Below, piece after piece: positions 38,201 through 49,276 of a stretch of 64,000 bases of DNA. The DNA comes from Ulva prolifera (taxonomy: Eukaryota; Chlorophyta; Ulvophyceae; Ulvales; Ulvaceae): NCBI GenBank assembly GCA_023078555.1, contig CM041202.1:744001-808000 (forward strand), given 5' to 3'. Both the position numbers and the translations under genes were made by a program. Within the stretch, counting starts at the first letter, position 1, and every line of letters begins with the position of its first letter. Below the pieces are notes generated by a model. The model was not told the DNA's origin. It saw nothing but the letters and a program-made list of their open reading frames with translations, and searched no databases.

Positions 38201-40881
38201 GACAACACTGTAACAAGCTGCAGCACCAAGGATGCGCCTTGCTCTTGAAGAAGTATGAAACACATACCGCGAGGACGTTAACGATCTTGTACAATATGTT
38301 ACCACGTGTGTAGACCTGCGCTGCTGCACAGCTGGGTTTCCAGACTGGCACATGGTCTAACCATCGCCTGTATGCTCCGGGCCGCAATCTCAGCATCCTT
38401 CACCAAAGTGTCATCGTGAGCAAGACAACTGGTATATCTGTGAAACGTGACATCCATGCAGACAGCCTCATCGCGCGATGTTGCGCCCAACCATGAACGT
38501 GTAGCAGCTTCCACGTCCAGCTGCGTTATAAGGTTCTTCATCAAACCTATACCTGTTTCTGCGGGCGTCGTGGTTCCTGTGCTCGACAGGACAACTGGCA
38601 TCGAGGTCAACGCAGCGTTGCAGCTCCCGCAGTGTTGCAGCTCCCGTGTTCCACAGGCATACTCCACGCAAATTGTGCAGCAAATTGTGCAACTTGTATA
38701 CTCTCAGCCGAGGCCTCACGACCTTGGCCCACATCTACGTCAAATCCGTTTGTTGTTCCATGGGTCAGGCGTGTAAGCGCCGAGACAACGCCACATCGGT
38801 GTCCAGGTCTGGTCCCACCATCCTGGCGATGCGCTACCGCTCAATTCGAGTTCTATGCACCGCTTAACTCAAGCGAATATTCACTCACCCATCAACATAT
38901 TACTTTTGAGCAGAACTGCTTGGGCGTGCGCTGCGGTGCGTGTGTTTGCCGGACGCTTTGCAGAAATGGGAAGGCGATGCGAACAGCTCGAAGTTCGAGC
39001 CTCGAACTGAGCTTCGCCAGCACGATGAACAAAACTCGTTGCCGCTGAGCTGGATTCGCCATATGCACTGACGACAGTATCGCTTTGTCTGCAACATGGG
39101 AGCAGAGTGCCTCAGCGAACTGCCGCTCCTTTGTATAAAGAGGGCAGAAGCGAGGAGGCAGGTAGCACCGTAGGAACAGGGAGCGTCATAAGCGTGGGGC
39201 ATAACAGCGGTAGCTGCTCAGCAGCGGGGGCATCACACCGCAGCAGCAGCTGCTCCATAACCTGCCACCACACCCACCGCCACAACAGGCCTCGGTTTCC
39301 CCGCTCCTGCCCATGGCACCCGGGCTTGTGCCTCCAACATGCTGCAAACTGCATCAGAACATCCGCGCGACGTCTTGCCGCTCGCTACACCGGCGGCCCG
39401 TGGTTTCCCCCGCAGTCGCCCTGCGTCGAGCGGAGAAGTCGCCCTTCTCCAATACGGCCGATCAGCCCGACATCGAATTGACCTTACTCCACTGCTTCAG
39501 CTAACCTCCAGTGATGCAGACACGCCCACTCTCTCTAATGGCACCCGAGCACCGTTCCCCCATCACGTGTGCCGCCGTCTTCATGCCCTGCGGAGAGGAG
39601 GCTAGGCAGCTTCTGCCACTGCCCCCCTCGCTGCCCACACCACCCCCTGATTCGGGTGCAAACAGACCCCCACACCCACCCTCGGTCCCAGGCCGCTGCA
39701 CCAGGCGCCCCGGCCGCCGCCACCTTCGGCCTCGGCACAGGCCGCGCCATTGTTGGGTAACCCGGCGCGGCTTGTGCCGTTGCCATGCTAGGTGTTGGAT
39801 AGCCCGGCTCTCTGGCAGCAGGGCGACCTCCTTGCTTTCCATCCAGGTGCTCTGGTGATGGGTAACGCGTGCATTACTCACCCACTGGCCGCCTCGACAT
39901 CCGCGCCGCAGCGCTCCATGGCAGCGCCTTGGCACAGCCCGCCGATCGACGCGAACGCGACAAGTACGACGTCAGTACCGTGCCGGCGCAGGCGGCTACA
40001 CCCTGGCCCGTTGCCACATGATGGACGCGACGGGCGCGTCGCCCCGGCCGCATTTGCATTCCTCAACCGGCGTGGTGCTGTCGCTGCAGGTTCTGGCGCA
40101 GCCTCAAGACGGCTGCTCATTGAGACCGTGACGTTCGATCTGTCCACGCAGGCTGCCGTGCGCCCGCTCGCCACGTGCCCGCCGCAGCTCCGCTGATGTG
40201 CCAGCGGAACTGATCAGGGCGGCCTCTGACCGGCGCGAGGTTGTCGGGCGATATGGTCACGCATGTGACCGTGCTGTCCGACAACCTCGCAATTGCGCCG
40301 CCGTCAGGCCGCCCGGCCTGAGCAGCGGGCCACGGAGCCCAGCCAACCCCCTCCCCTCTCCCCCTGCCCCCCTAGAAGCGCTTAAGCTTTAGCGCAGCCA
40401 CCCGTTGGCTTGTGCCTTTGGGCTGCCCGGCGCAGCCGAGCACGCTGGCTGAGTAATGGAAGCACGGTCTGCGTGAATGGGGCGCCGCCCTCATGACCAT
40501 GGTGCGGTCTGGGTCGGGCTTCAGGTGGGATAGGCTTTGCGGCGCGATTGCTGCGCAGAGGACGTGCAGGGAGGGCCAGGGGCTTTGGACAAGGGCTCCC
40601 TGCAGCCAGGGTGCCTGGATGCATCCATATGGGCAGCCAGCCTCCAGCTGGGGGGTGTTAGGCCGCCTTTGTACCCACGTGGTCGTGACCGCGTGCATTG
40701 AGCTCGTGCACGGCTGCATGATGCTGTTGTCAGTGGATGTGCGTGTGGGTCTCAGGCTGCCTGCACGTGTGGCTCGGGCTAGGGGGTTGTGAAAGTGTTT
40801 GTGCGTGTGTGTTTAGGGGGGCGGGACGGTGTTTCTGTGCCGAGACCTCGCGTCAGCAAAGGTTCTAGATTGTTCTTCTGC
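35218..40881. repeat. Copy 2 of the head-to-tail duplicated unit
   Basis: A 5664-bp second copy, joined to copy 1 by only about 5 bp. The - strand ORF of 207 codons at 35935-36558 stays open in both copies, but most differences between the copies change amino acids, which argues against selection for that protein. Only short and mutually inconsistent ORFs remain. Near its right end it has a small insertion relative to copy 1 (about 40845-40860). Confidence 0.9.
40239..40286 (+). other. Nested hairpin near the end of copy 2
   Basis: Counterpart of 34633-34680. Two substitutions relative to copy 1 inside the left arms (C to T in the inner stem, A to G in the outer stem) turn Watson-Crick pairs into G-U wobbles, and a third restores the outer-stem mismatch of copy 1. 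Pairing would therefore be kept in RNA. Confidence 0.7.
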
Positions 40882-43700
40882 ACACCTGTAGCCGCGCTAT
40901 CTTCCGTCGATAACTCGACGTGTACGGACTCAATGTACGCGCCTATAAAGGTTGGCATACGCTACAGCATGGTCTTTTCACCTTTGAGTCTGCTGTATCT
41001 CGGAATCGCGTGTGCGACACAGAGCGGTCAGCGAACTGCATCACCTCGATCACGCGCGCTCGCGATCCCGCGGGAGCTCCCTTCGAGATCAATTGAGCTT
41101 TGATCGGACAACGATCCTCAGGCACAGGCAGTCCGCCACGACTGCCCATCAACTTAGACTGGATATATATTATATCGCGCCAACGAGGCAGCTTGGAAGG
41201 CAGCGGTGCGCACTCGCTCCACAGCACCACTGTGACCGCAGCGACCTCGATATATCGCGCGCGCGGATGTGGTACCTGTTACCGTCGGTGCCGTACCGGT
41301 ACCGCCGTGCGAGGGTCGCAGCGCTATCACAGCCATGAACATGCCTACAGTCAGAATTGCTATATAGCACGTGCGACATGTTCACGCGGGGTTTTAGAGT
41401 TCTGAGACGCCAGGGATGGCTGTGGTTCGAGCGCGTGTGAGCTGCAAGCTTGAAGCGACGATCGCCTCGAGTTCTAGGACATTCGATTTCAGTGCTGGCC
41501 ATGTACGCATATCGTCCCGCAAAAGGTCTTCAGTCCATTCGTGCGAGCACCAGTGTCTGCCCGTACATCTCACATGATATTAAGTGCTGTTTGCGCGCGT
41601 TTGTGGCAGCAGAGCGGGCTGGTAAGGCGGCATCGAAGCAGGCAAGCTTGTAGATGGACGCCACGCCGCAGGGCGCGCTATGACGTCGACGTGATATGGT
41701 TCGCGGCCGCGGCAGCATGATCACTGTTGCCTTTTTTATCCTAAACTACACCCGCATGTAAGCAATTCATCGCATGTGTCAGCAGAAAAGATGTGATAAC
41801 TGCTGAGGGCATAGCCTGTCCTGTTGACCGTAGACTAAAGCAACGGACGGAGCAAAGATCCGATCAGCTCCTCCGCTGAGCTCCGTGATTACGATCACCT
41901 TCTCCATGCATGCACAGACGCACTGCGCACGGCTGCGCCCGGCCTGTTCGACCTGTATTTGCACTGTCCGTACGGGGGAAGGCGGTAGGCTTGAGCAACA
42001 TGGGCTCTGACATGATTGAGTGAGCCAGTAGCTGAAGGGCGCACTCTTGTCGGTCAATGTAACGCCCGGAACGTATATCAGGCAGGAGATAGACGGGACT
42101 GCTTTGCACCAACACCGGCGTTTTGTTCCAAATCTGTCCGGTCGTCATACTAATATTTACAGCTGATTTGTAGTTCATTTTTCGTTCTTATGGCTGTGAT
42201 GAACCTTGTGTTTCTAGTTGCACGTAGCAGGCCACCGCATGTTTGGTCTCGTTCTGCAAAGTCAACAGACCTAGGCTTGCCTCATGGCCAAAGTGCACAT
42301 TTTCGTTGGCTGTGTTTCAGACTTGACGATTCAGTGGGCCTCCGGACAGCTTTCCAAGGTCCGTGCGATGTTGAGCTGGATGGACAGTACATGTTCACGC
42401 CAGCCGATCACAGCGATAGTAAACATGCCTCCAGCAATGTGTAGGTGATGGTTGATTATGCTTGTGCGAAGGCAGCATTCTCGAGCTGTGCACACGTACA
42501 GCCCCATAGGTCAGGTAGCTCCACAGGCGTGAGCCTGCTCCCAGTAAAACAGGGAGTCTCATCCTCGCTCTTCTGCCGATGTCTGCCATGACGTAATTTC
42601 ATCAAGTCTGCATGAATGTGCCCTCCTCCAACGGCATCCCTGACGGTGGTAGGAAGGTTGCACCACCTGAGCACAGCTCACAGCTATCTCAACCAAAGCA
42701 AATTCCTGATCACACCCTTCATCTCACTCCGTGTTCCGCTTGCCGCTGACCAGCAGGTCGCTGCCAGTTTCCTGGCATATACAGCTCACATGACCCCTCA
42801 CAAGGGTGCTACCTGCATGGTTTCCAGCAGTTGTTTGTGTTGCTGTGACGTTCTCAGCAGATGCAGCTCACACGTTCACTGACACAGGTGCCACCTTCTT
42901 GTTCGCTACACTGCGCATTCGTAGGAGCCTTGCAGCAGGAGCGAGCGTCACCAGCTCTGTCAGGGAGCCAACACCTAGCACAGCAACGAGACTGGCTCGC
43001 TGTGTCACTTCGGGTGCCTCCATGCACTCGAACGACTCTGTCATTGATGTTTCTGTGGGTGTACAGTCATGACAGTTGGAGCACGTGGGATGGTGCATGT
43101 GCAGGGGGGTGCAGGTGTTTTTCAGTGCGTAGGTGTGGCCGCATGGGAGTCGAAATATGCATATGCGAGGCACCGACGATGCTGGATGGCTGCTATGCGT
43201 GCGCAGCATGCCTGCTGCTTCTTGCGGTTACAGTGTTTCCGCTCTGGTGGGCATGCTACGCTCTCTTGCTGTCGTGCCATCTGCCTCCTCTCCCTTGCAG
43301 CATGGCCAAACAGACAACAGCATGAGGGTAAGCATGGCACCCTCATGCTGTTGCAATGTCATCTCATCAACCACCGGTGCCCCCTCGCTCTCGGACGGTT
43401 TGCAATGCTTCAGGCCCTGGCAGTTGCAAGTGAGGCCGAAGCAGTGCAGATTGGCTGGGCATGCCCCCTGCGTTGGGTCCAGAAGCAGTCTGTGCGCCCG
43501 GCAAACCGAGTCTGCCCCTCGAGCAGAGTGAATGCGAGCAAAGGTTCGTGTGCACCAACCTGATTGCTCGGCTCTTCCTTGACCCACACCCAGCACCATG
43601 CAGGTGGCTAGGCGTTCGACGCACAAGCTCCCCCCCCCCCCCCCCCCCCCCATAGCCACGAGCACGGCACAGCGGCCTTACACCGAAGCTACTCACCTTC
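40882..43700. other. Intergenic region, no gene recognised
   Basis: From 40.9 to about 42.5 kb the sequence is AT-richer, with many short palindromic tracts (for example around 41160-41260). From 42.8 to 43.1 kb both strands have exon-like ORFs of similar quality, so orientation cannot be decided. A poly-C run lies at 43630-43651. Confidence 0.4.
43630..43651 (+). repeat. Poly-C run of 22
   Basis: Twenty-two consecutive C on the + strand, about 50 bp before a signal-peptide-like ORF on the same strand. Confidence 0.95.
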
Positions 43701-44048
43701 ATGCTCTTGGCTGCCCTGGCCCTGTCCGCCGCGGTTTCGCAGCCTCACATGGCGCTTGCGGCAACAGCCAAGCCCCCACAGCCGGGGTTTCCCTGGGCCT
43801 CGGATGCCGGGCGAACAGGCAGAGTTGACCCGTGGCACCCCAAAGCCTCAGCGTACCTACCAAGCTGCGGAACTGGAATGTGCAATGCGCAGGGGCTGTG
43901 CCGCGCTGGCATTGTCATCCATGCATGCCACGGAGAGGCGGCCTCGGCAGAGGGCACGGCCGGTGAAGATGCTGGGGCAAGCGTTCTGACGCAAGCACCC
44001 CAGTGCTGCAGTACGGGCTCGTGCGATGGCCACAGGGGCAATGTGTAA
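43701..44048 (+). CDS. Possible exon encoding a signal or thylakoid-transfer segment
   Basis: From the ATG at 43701 the frame opens MLLAALALSAAVSQPHMALA, a hydrophobic segment ending in an Ala-x-Ala cleavage-like site. This fits a secretory signal or, if a transit peptide is spliced in front, a lumen-targeting segment. A Pro/Trp/His-containing mature region and several Cys follow. The ORF runs 115 codons to TAA, but GC-rich coding character fades after about 43.9 kb, so an exon boundary may lie inside. No homologue is recognised, and the opposite strand has a longer open frame. Confidence 0.3.
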   Translation: MLLAALALSAAVSQPHMALAATAKPPQPGFPWASDAGRTGRVDPWHPKASAYLPSCGTGMCNAQGLCRAGIVIHACHGEAASAEGTAGEDAGASVLTQAPQCCSTGSCDGHRGNV

Positions 44049-45273
44049 TTGTGATCGTTGGTGTGGCCGTCGTGCGCCCAAATCAGGTCGCAGAAGCTGC
44101 TCCGTTGCAGAGGTTCGGAAAGCCATCGGAGTGGACGAGGGTGCGATGCGTATGGTGTGGGGATGATGCAAGTCATGGACCGTTTTACTGCAGACATGTC
44201 TTCGGTGAACATCTCCAAACTGCTCTTGGGCCAGCAGTCCGTGCACGAGCAAGACTGTCCGGACTGACACAGCGAAGGGTGGCTGTGCGCTGTAGCTAGG
44301 GAAACGCCGCATGCCATGTGGGCACCGGCATGCACACGTGCTGCAGCATGCATGCGTGTACGTGGAGCCCCTGCAGGCACTAACCCACCCACAGCTGCAG
44401 GTCTGTGTGGTGCCTGTATCGGAGACGCCTATGCTTGACTTTTGCCAATGTACACAATAGATTTCTGGATGAGGGCCCAGGTGCACCTCGAGTCGGATGA
44501 CTCATTAAGGCAGTGATGTATGCTTTTCTTCGAAATGGATGCGAGACTGGCAGTGCGCACGCTGGCTGCTGCGTGGCATGTGTTTGGTGTGTGAAGGTTG
44601 TGTGCATTCAATGCTATCTCCATGTATTCAATGCTATCTCCTGAGATACTTGTAACTTGGCGTGCGTCGCATGCTCTTGTCAAGGTATAAAGCAGAAACT
44701 TCTGCAGAACATGTTTGTTGGATCATCTGTTGCTCAATTCGCAGGCTATTCTTTGTTCCGATTTTTTTTTCAAATCTCAGGCAGACCATGCAGCAGCTGG
44801 TGTCCCGGAACAGCTTCCTTCTTCAAGACGCTTTAACACATCACAGGTGATCGAGTCCCCACAGCACAGCACTCATGCTCAAAGCATCTCTTTCATTGGC
44901 CATATCTTGTGTCATCCGTCCCTTGACCGCAGCTGCTTCTTGCATTGGTGCTGCTGGAGAATCTGCGCAGCTCGTTGCACATCCATGCTCGCCTCCTCAG
45001 CTTCGGGAGCTTCAAGCGCGAAGCCTGCACATCCCAGGCCACTCTGACTACTCCACACATGCCAGTGAAAGCTGATACCCACGGGTGTCCTCAGTACAGC
45101 ACGTGTGTACATGTTCAGGACCAAGGTGCTGCGGCCGCTGGCAACTACTAGTGCAGTTGACTTCACTGTACTACAGCCAGCTCATGGCCACAGCTTGCTG
45201 GCAGTATGCTTGTGCCATATATCGCGCCGCACGGGCGATGGCAGCTGCACAGCTGCGCCTGCGGGGCACGGCC

Positions 45274-45567
45274 TCACGGGCACACGCAGGACTGCAGCGG
45301 GACCCCGCGCAGGCTGCCATGACCGGCTGCGTGCTGCAGCACGGGCAGTGTAATCCAGTGGTGGCAGAGCTCCGGGCGGGTGAACGCGTTCACATGCGTG
45401 CGTGGGACGGAAGCACCGCCAGCCAGCTGCAGCGCACCGGCGAGGCCAATGGACTGTAGCGCCTGCCGGCTGCCTGAGTCAAGCTGCGGAGCGCATGCGG
45501 TGCTGCCGCTGGGCAGCGACGCGGCCCCAGGCGGCCCACGCAAGCGCTGCTCCACCACCGCCCGAGC
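45274..45567 (-). CDS. Possible GC-rich 3' exon, unidentified
   Basis: After a CTGCAG acceptor (AG at 45568-45569, - strand) the frame is open for 97 codons in phase 0 to a stop at 45274. The GC content resembles other exons in the window. The + strand is also open here (ending in TAG at 45457-45459), so orientation is uncertain. No domain recognised. Confidence 0.2.
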   Translation of the reverse strand, partial: ARAVVEQRLRGPPGAASLPSGSTACAPQLDSGSRQALQSIGLAGALQLAGGASVPRTHVNAFTRPELCHHWITLPVLQHAAGHGSLRGVPLQSCVCP

Positions 45568-46440
45568 CTGCAGAGCACCACAGTTGCACCACCGTACACC
45601 AGCATTGGTCTGCAAATCTGTTTGAACAGAAGAATGGCGAACGTTTGGGCCTCCGTTTCTGGATGACAGTCCTCCAGTCGCTGCAAGGCGAACGAACACC
45701 GCCGCGCACGTGGCCTGGGCTGCACCATACACAGCCTGCGCAGTTGGGCCAGGCCCTGCAACATGAATGACGCAAGGTGACCTAGGTTTTCAAAGTCATT
45801 GAGCTGCATCCATTGTTCAGCTTTGATTCAGTTGAAGCTATGGTTGACCAGAACCGCTGTGAGCCATCATTGGGAACCAGCGGCGACCAGGAGTGTGAGC
45901 CCAAGCATGCCCAAGCATGCAGACACCAGACCATGCATGAAAGCACCATTCTCCGCACTGTGTTTTTCTGCACAGGTTTCGAATGGTGGAGTCAGATTCG
46001 GTGCATTCTTGCTGAGACACGTTGAACTCCAGAGTCCCGTACAACAGGCCTCATGATATAGACCAGCAGCCCCAACTGCTTGTGCTGCCATCCTGTCTGG
46101 ACGGACCACAATTACCATGCCATCAGTGATCCCATAGGCAGTAATGTCCAAAAATGGCCATCTGATGGAAGTGCGTGAGCAGTCCAGTTGAAATTCATGT
46201 TGCATCGTACCACAGCCAAGTACAGTACCACGTCCGGACAGGAAAATCCATTGGGCAGCTGTGTAGTGCAGAATGCATCAGCTGCCGGCCTTTGGCAAGC
46301 AATCTGTTTGGTTCTGGTCGACAGAGACTCCACCCAGTGCCACGCCTCAGACAGCACCGCCTAGCTTCCTTCCGAAGGATGGGCATCATACGACACAGGC
46401 AGGGCCAACACAAGGAGCAGTAACGTTCACAGCGATACAC

Positions 46441-46682
46441 CTGGACAAGGCACTGCTGCTGTGCTGCCTTCTCGCTGTCGCGAGGTTCCCCGTATGAGTC
46501 CACAGACACTTCAGATGCTTCGGACTCGCAGCCCTCCAGCAGCTCCAGCAGAGCAGACGGCCCCAAGTCCACAGCATTTGTGCCGCCACGTATGAGATGA
46601 TCCGTTTCAGCTGTGCTTCCATCATCTGCTGCGCTGGAATCATCCTTCGCTGCCATGAACTCCAGAGCATGACCAGTCTCAC
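46441..46682 (-). CDS. Possible internal exon, acidic low-complexity, unidentified
   Basis: Bounded by a CTGTAG acceptor and a GTGTAT donor on the - strand. It encodes about 80 residues rich in Asp, Glu, Ser and Ala, including LLELLEGCESEASEVSVDS. Codon use looks coding. It probably belongs to the same gene as the exons at 47848-48107 and beyond, but the phase-1 start could not be matched to a partner. Confidence 0.3.
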
Positions 46683-47847
46683 CTACAGGAACAACATGGA
46701 TGCTGTTGTGTACAACAGTGGATTTGCAGTAAGAAACGCAAGTGATGATGCAGCATTTAAAGGGGGTAGCGTATACAGACAGCATGTCTTGTGTGCAGAC
46801 GGCCTGTCTTCCGAAGCATGCTGCTCAATGTGTCGGCAACTAGCACAAAATCAAATTGTCAAGATTGTGAATCTCAGTCAGGATGAGTGTTCCCACGCTC
46901 TCCATAAACAGGTATTGAACTTAGTAACACTTCAATGGACCTTGTCAGCAAACACTTGGTCACAGGTACAGGTGCTAGCATCAAATTACAGTCAACGCCG
47001 CCAAGCCGTCTTGGGACGACACTATCAAGATGCTATGGTATCACTTGAAAAAACAGCAAACAGAAAGACTCATCTTATATGTCATGGCTGGGCGGATGCG
47101 CACCATGCTCGGAGCGATCAGGCCATCCGTGTTGTTCGACGCTGTCATTGCTGTTCTGAACTTGTGGAAACTTTTCCTTGGAGGCGACTGCTTCTTGTAT
47201 AGCGGAGGACGATTGGGCTGCTGGTGTGCCGAGTGGAGAGATTGTCCGTGGATTACCAGTTCGAAGAAGAGGACATGCAGGGCTTTCTTCTGTGGCACCA
47301 CTCGGCTGCATGTGTTGTGCATTCACCAGAACAGCTGCTTGAGGTAATCCTTCAGCAGCAGGTCCCAGTGACTTGTTGGGGGTGATTGTGCAATTCATCG
47401 ATGAAACAGATGCTGGCATGGTTGCCTGTCGAACAAGACCTACAGGATGAGACCCCTCGAGCGGGGTCTCCCGCAGCAGCTCTTCTAGTACTTGCACTCT
47501 CTGCAACGCAGGCCGCCATTGCTGTCGAACGGTTGCGAACACCAGAAACAAAAATCATGCCGCAAAGTTTTGTTGCAGGATCTCACTGCTGCTGGTAGTC
47601 AGTGACGGCGACACACCTCGGCTAGCGCTGTAGACCGTTGCTCCAGCAAACCGAAATGCCTTGCTACGGTCGCCCGCTTCCGCACCTGACACTTCATCAT
47701 TTCCTTCATACGGTATTTTGCGGCTACAATTATCCATCGCTGCCCTGCATACTACACCGGTGCCACGCTGACTCGGTATGCAGACGGCCTGCCCGGAAGC
47801 ACTACGTTCAACGGGCCATGCAGGCATACAGTATCACTTTGAGTCAC

Positions 47848-48307
47848 CTTCATCTCGTCGTATTGGCGACGCTTGGTCTCTCTTTTTACACGCTTCGAAA
47901 TGGCGCGATCCAGTCCGTCGTGGCATTGCCGGAGGTCCCGGGAAAGGCGGAAGAGTTCAGAAGAAGCCAGGACCAGCTTTTGCGTGTTATCAAAATCCAA
48001 CCCGAAAGGAGAATTCAGTTCATCCATGCACTTGTCCTGCAGCTTGGTCCACGTCGACAAGTTGAGCTAGCCGTACCGGCCAGCACCGACCCATTGAGGA
48101 GCTCACCTTGATTTCGAACAGTGAGCCCACAACAAATTCTAGCCTGGTCTGGACTGTAGACACGCCGTGCAGGTGCACTGACGCATCCGCTATTCCCATC
48201 AAGGACAGCGTCATGATGCAGGATGTTCCGATCGAGACGTATACCAGTTCCAAGATTTGGGAGAACATTTGATCACTGCACGTTTTGCGTAACGAGTCAG
48301 GGCCCAC
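47848..48307 (-). CDS. Possible two-exon piece of an unidentified gene
   Basis: On the - strand an ORF from 48307 ends at a GTGAGC donor after Phe-Glu-Ile-Lys (48107). A second exon from 48066 to 47848 encodes 73 residues, including LSRDLRQCHDGLDRAI and a basic stretch, and ends at a GTGACT donor. Both junctions are phase 0. The first part contains a hydrophobic segment, VYVSIGTSCIMTLSLMGIA, that could cross a membrane. The intron between them would be only 40 nt, far shorter than the other introns here, so a frameshifted pseudogene is an alternative. Confidence 0.35.
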
Positions 48308-49276
48308 CGCGCTTCAGCTGAATTCAGTAGAAGTGGTAACCCATGCATAATGCAGGCGATGCCTCGGTGGTCGTTGCCCACGATATTGGCACAACGCGCA
48401 CTGGCGGATGGTGTGCGTGTAACTGTCTATGCATAGCACATCCTGGTGAGGCCAGGCTTACCGCATATATGACAGGTTCTTGTCAGGATGAGCTAGCGGT
48501 GACCACCACCTGGACAGTTACCACCCGCCTCGAGTCACGGAAGGTGATCAATTGTCTCCGCATGGACCCAATCCGCTTTTAGCGTGCATGCGGGTTCGTT
48601 CCGGCTTGCAAACTGACACGCGCAGTACATGTGTGTGACGAGTGAGTATACTTTGTCATGACAGATGTGCAATGCAACAGTTGCAGCTCAACACATGTGC
48701 CTCGTTTGTTCCACATGTCGCTGACACCTGTGGCTGATCTGGAAAATCTGCAATACCCGACTGGGCCATGACCCAACACAGCCGCTGTTGCCAAGACACC
48801 ATCATTGTGCATACAGCTCATTCCTGTCTACCACCACACTGCCAGGCCGCCACGAAACACCAATAACCCTGGCCAACCAGCCCCATCTGAGCACAAACCA
48901 ACACTGAAACCTAAATCTGCCTGGTCCTACCTTACACCATCTCATTCGCAACTACACTTCCCACTCACGCCACGGAACCCACGCCACCTTGCTATACACA
49001 CACAGCATGTGTGCGCCCTGCCGCCTGCCAGCTCTCCACCCCATGTCCACCATGGCGACAGCACACACATGGAAACATCTCTCCACAGCAGGCATTGTCT
49101 GGATGCCCGCCAGCACACGACCCACCCAGCGGCGGCGGCCTCCACCCCCGTACTGCAGTTGCCCTGGATGCATCTCACAGCATGCCCTCCGGCGCTCCCC
49201 ACCGCCCCCCTGAGCGCCCACGCTGCCTCCTCCCACCATAAACCAGCCCTCCCACGGCGCCTTCAGCACGCAGGGC
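48308..49276. other. Spacer, no gene recognised
   Basis: Downstream of the ankyrin gene's stop. It is C/A-rich on the + strand from 48.8 kb onward and gives only low-complexity ORFs. Confidence 0.4.
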
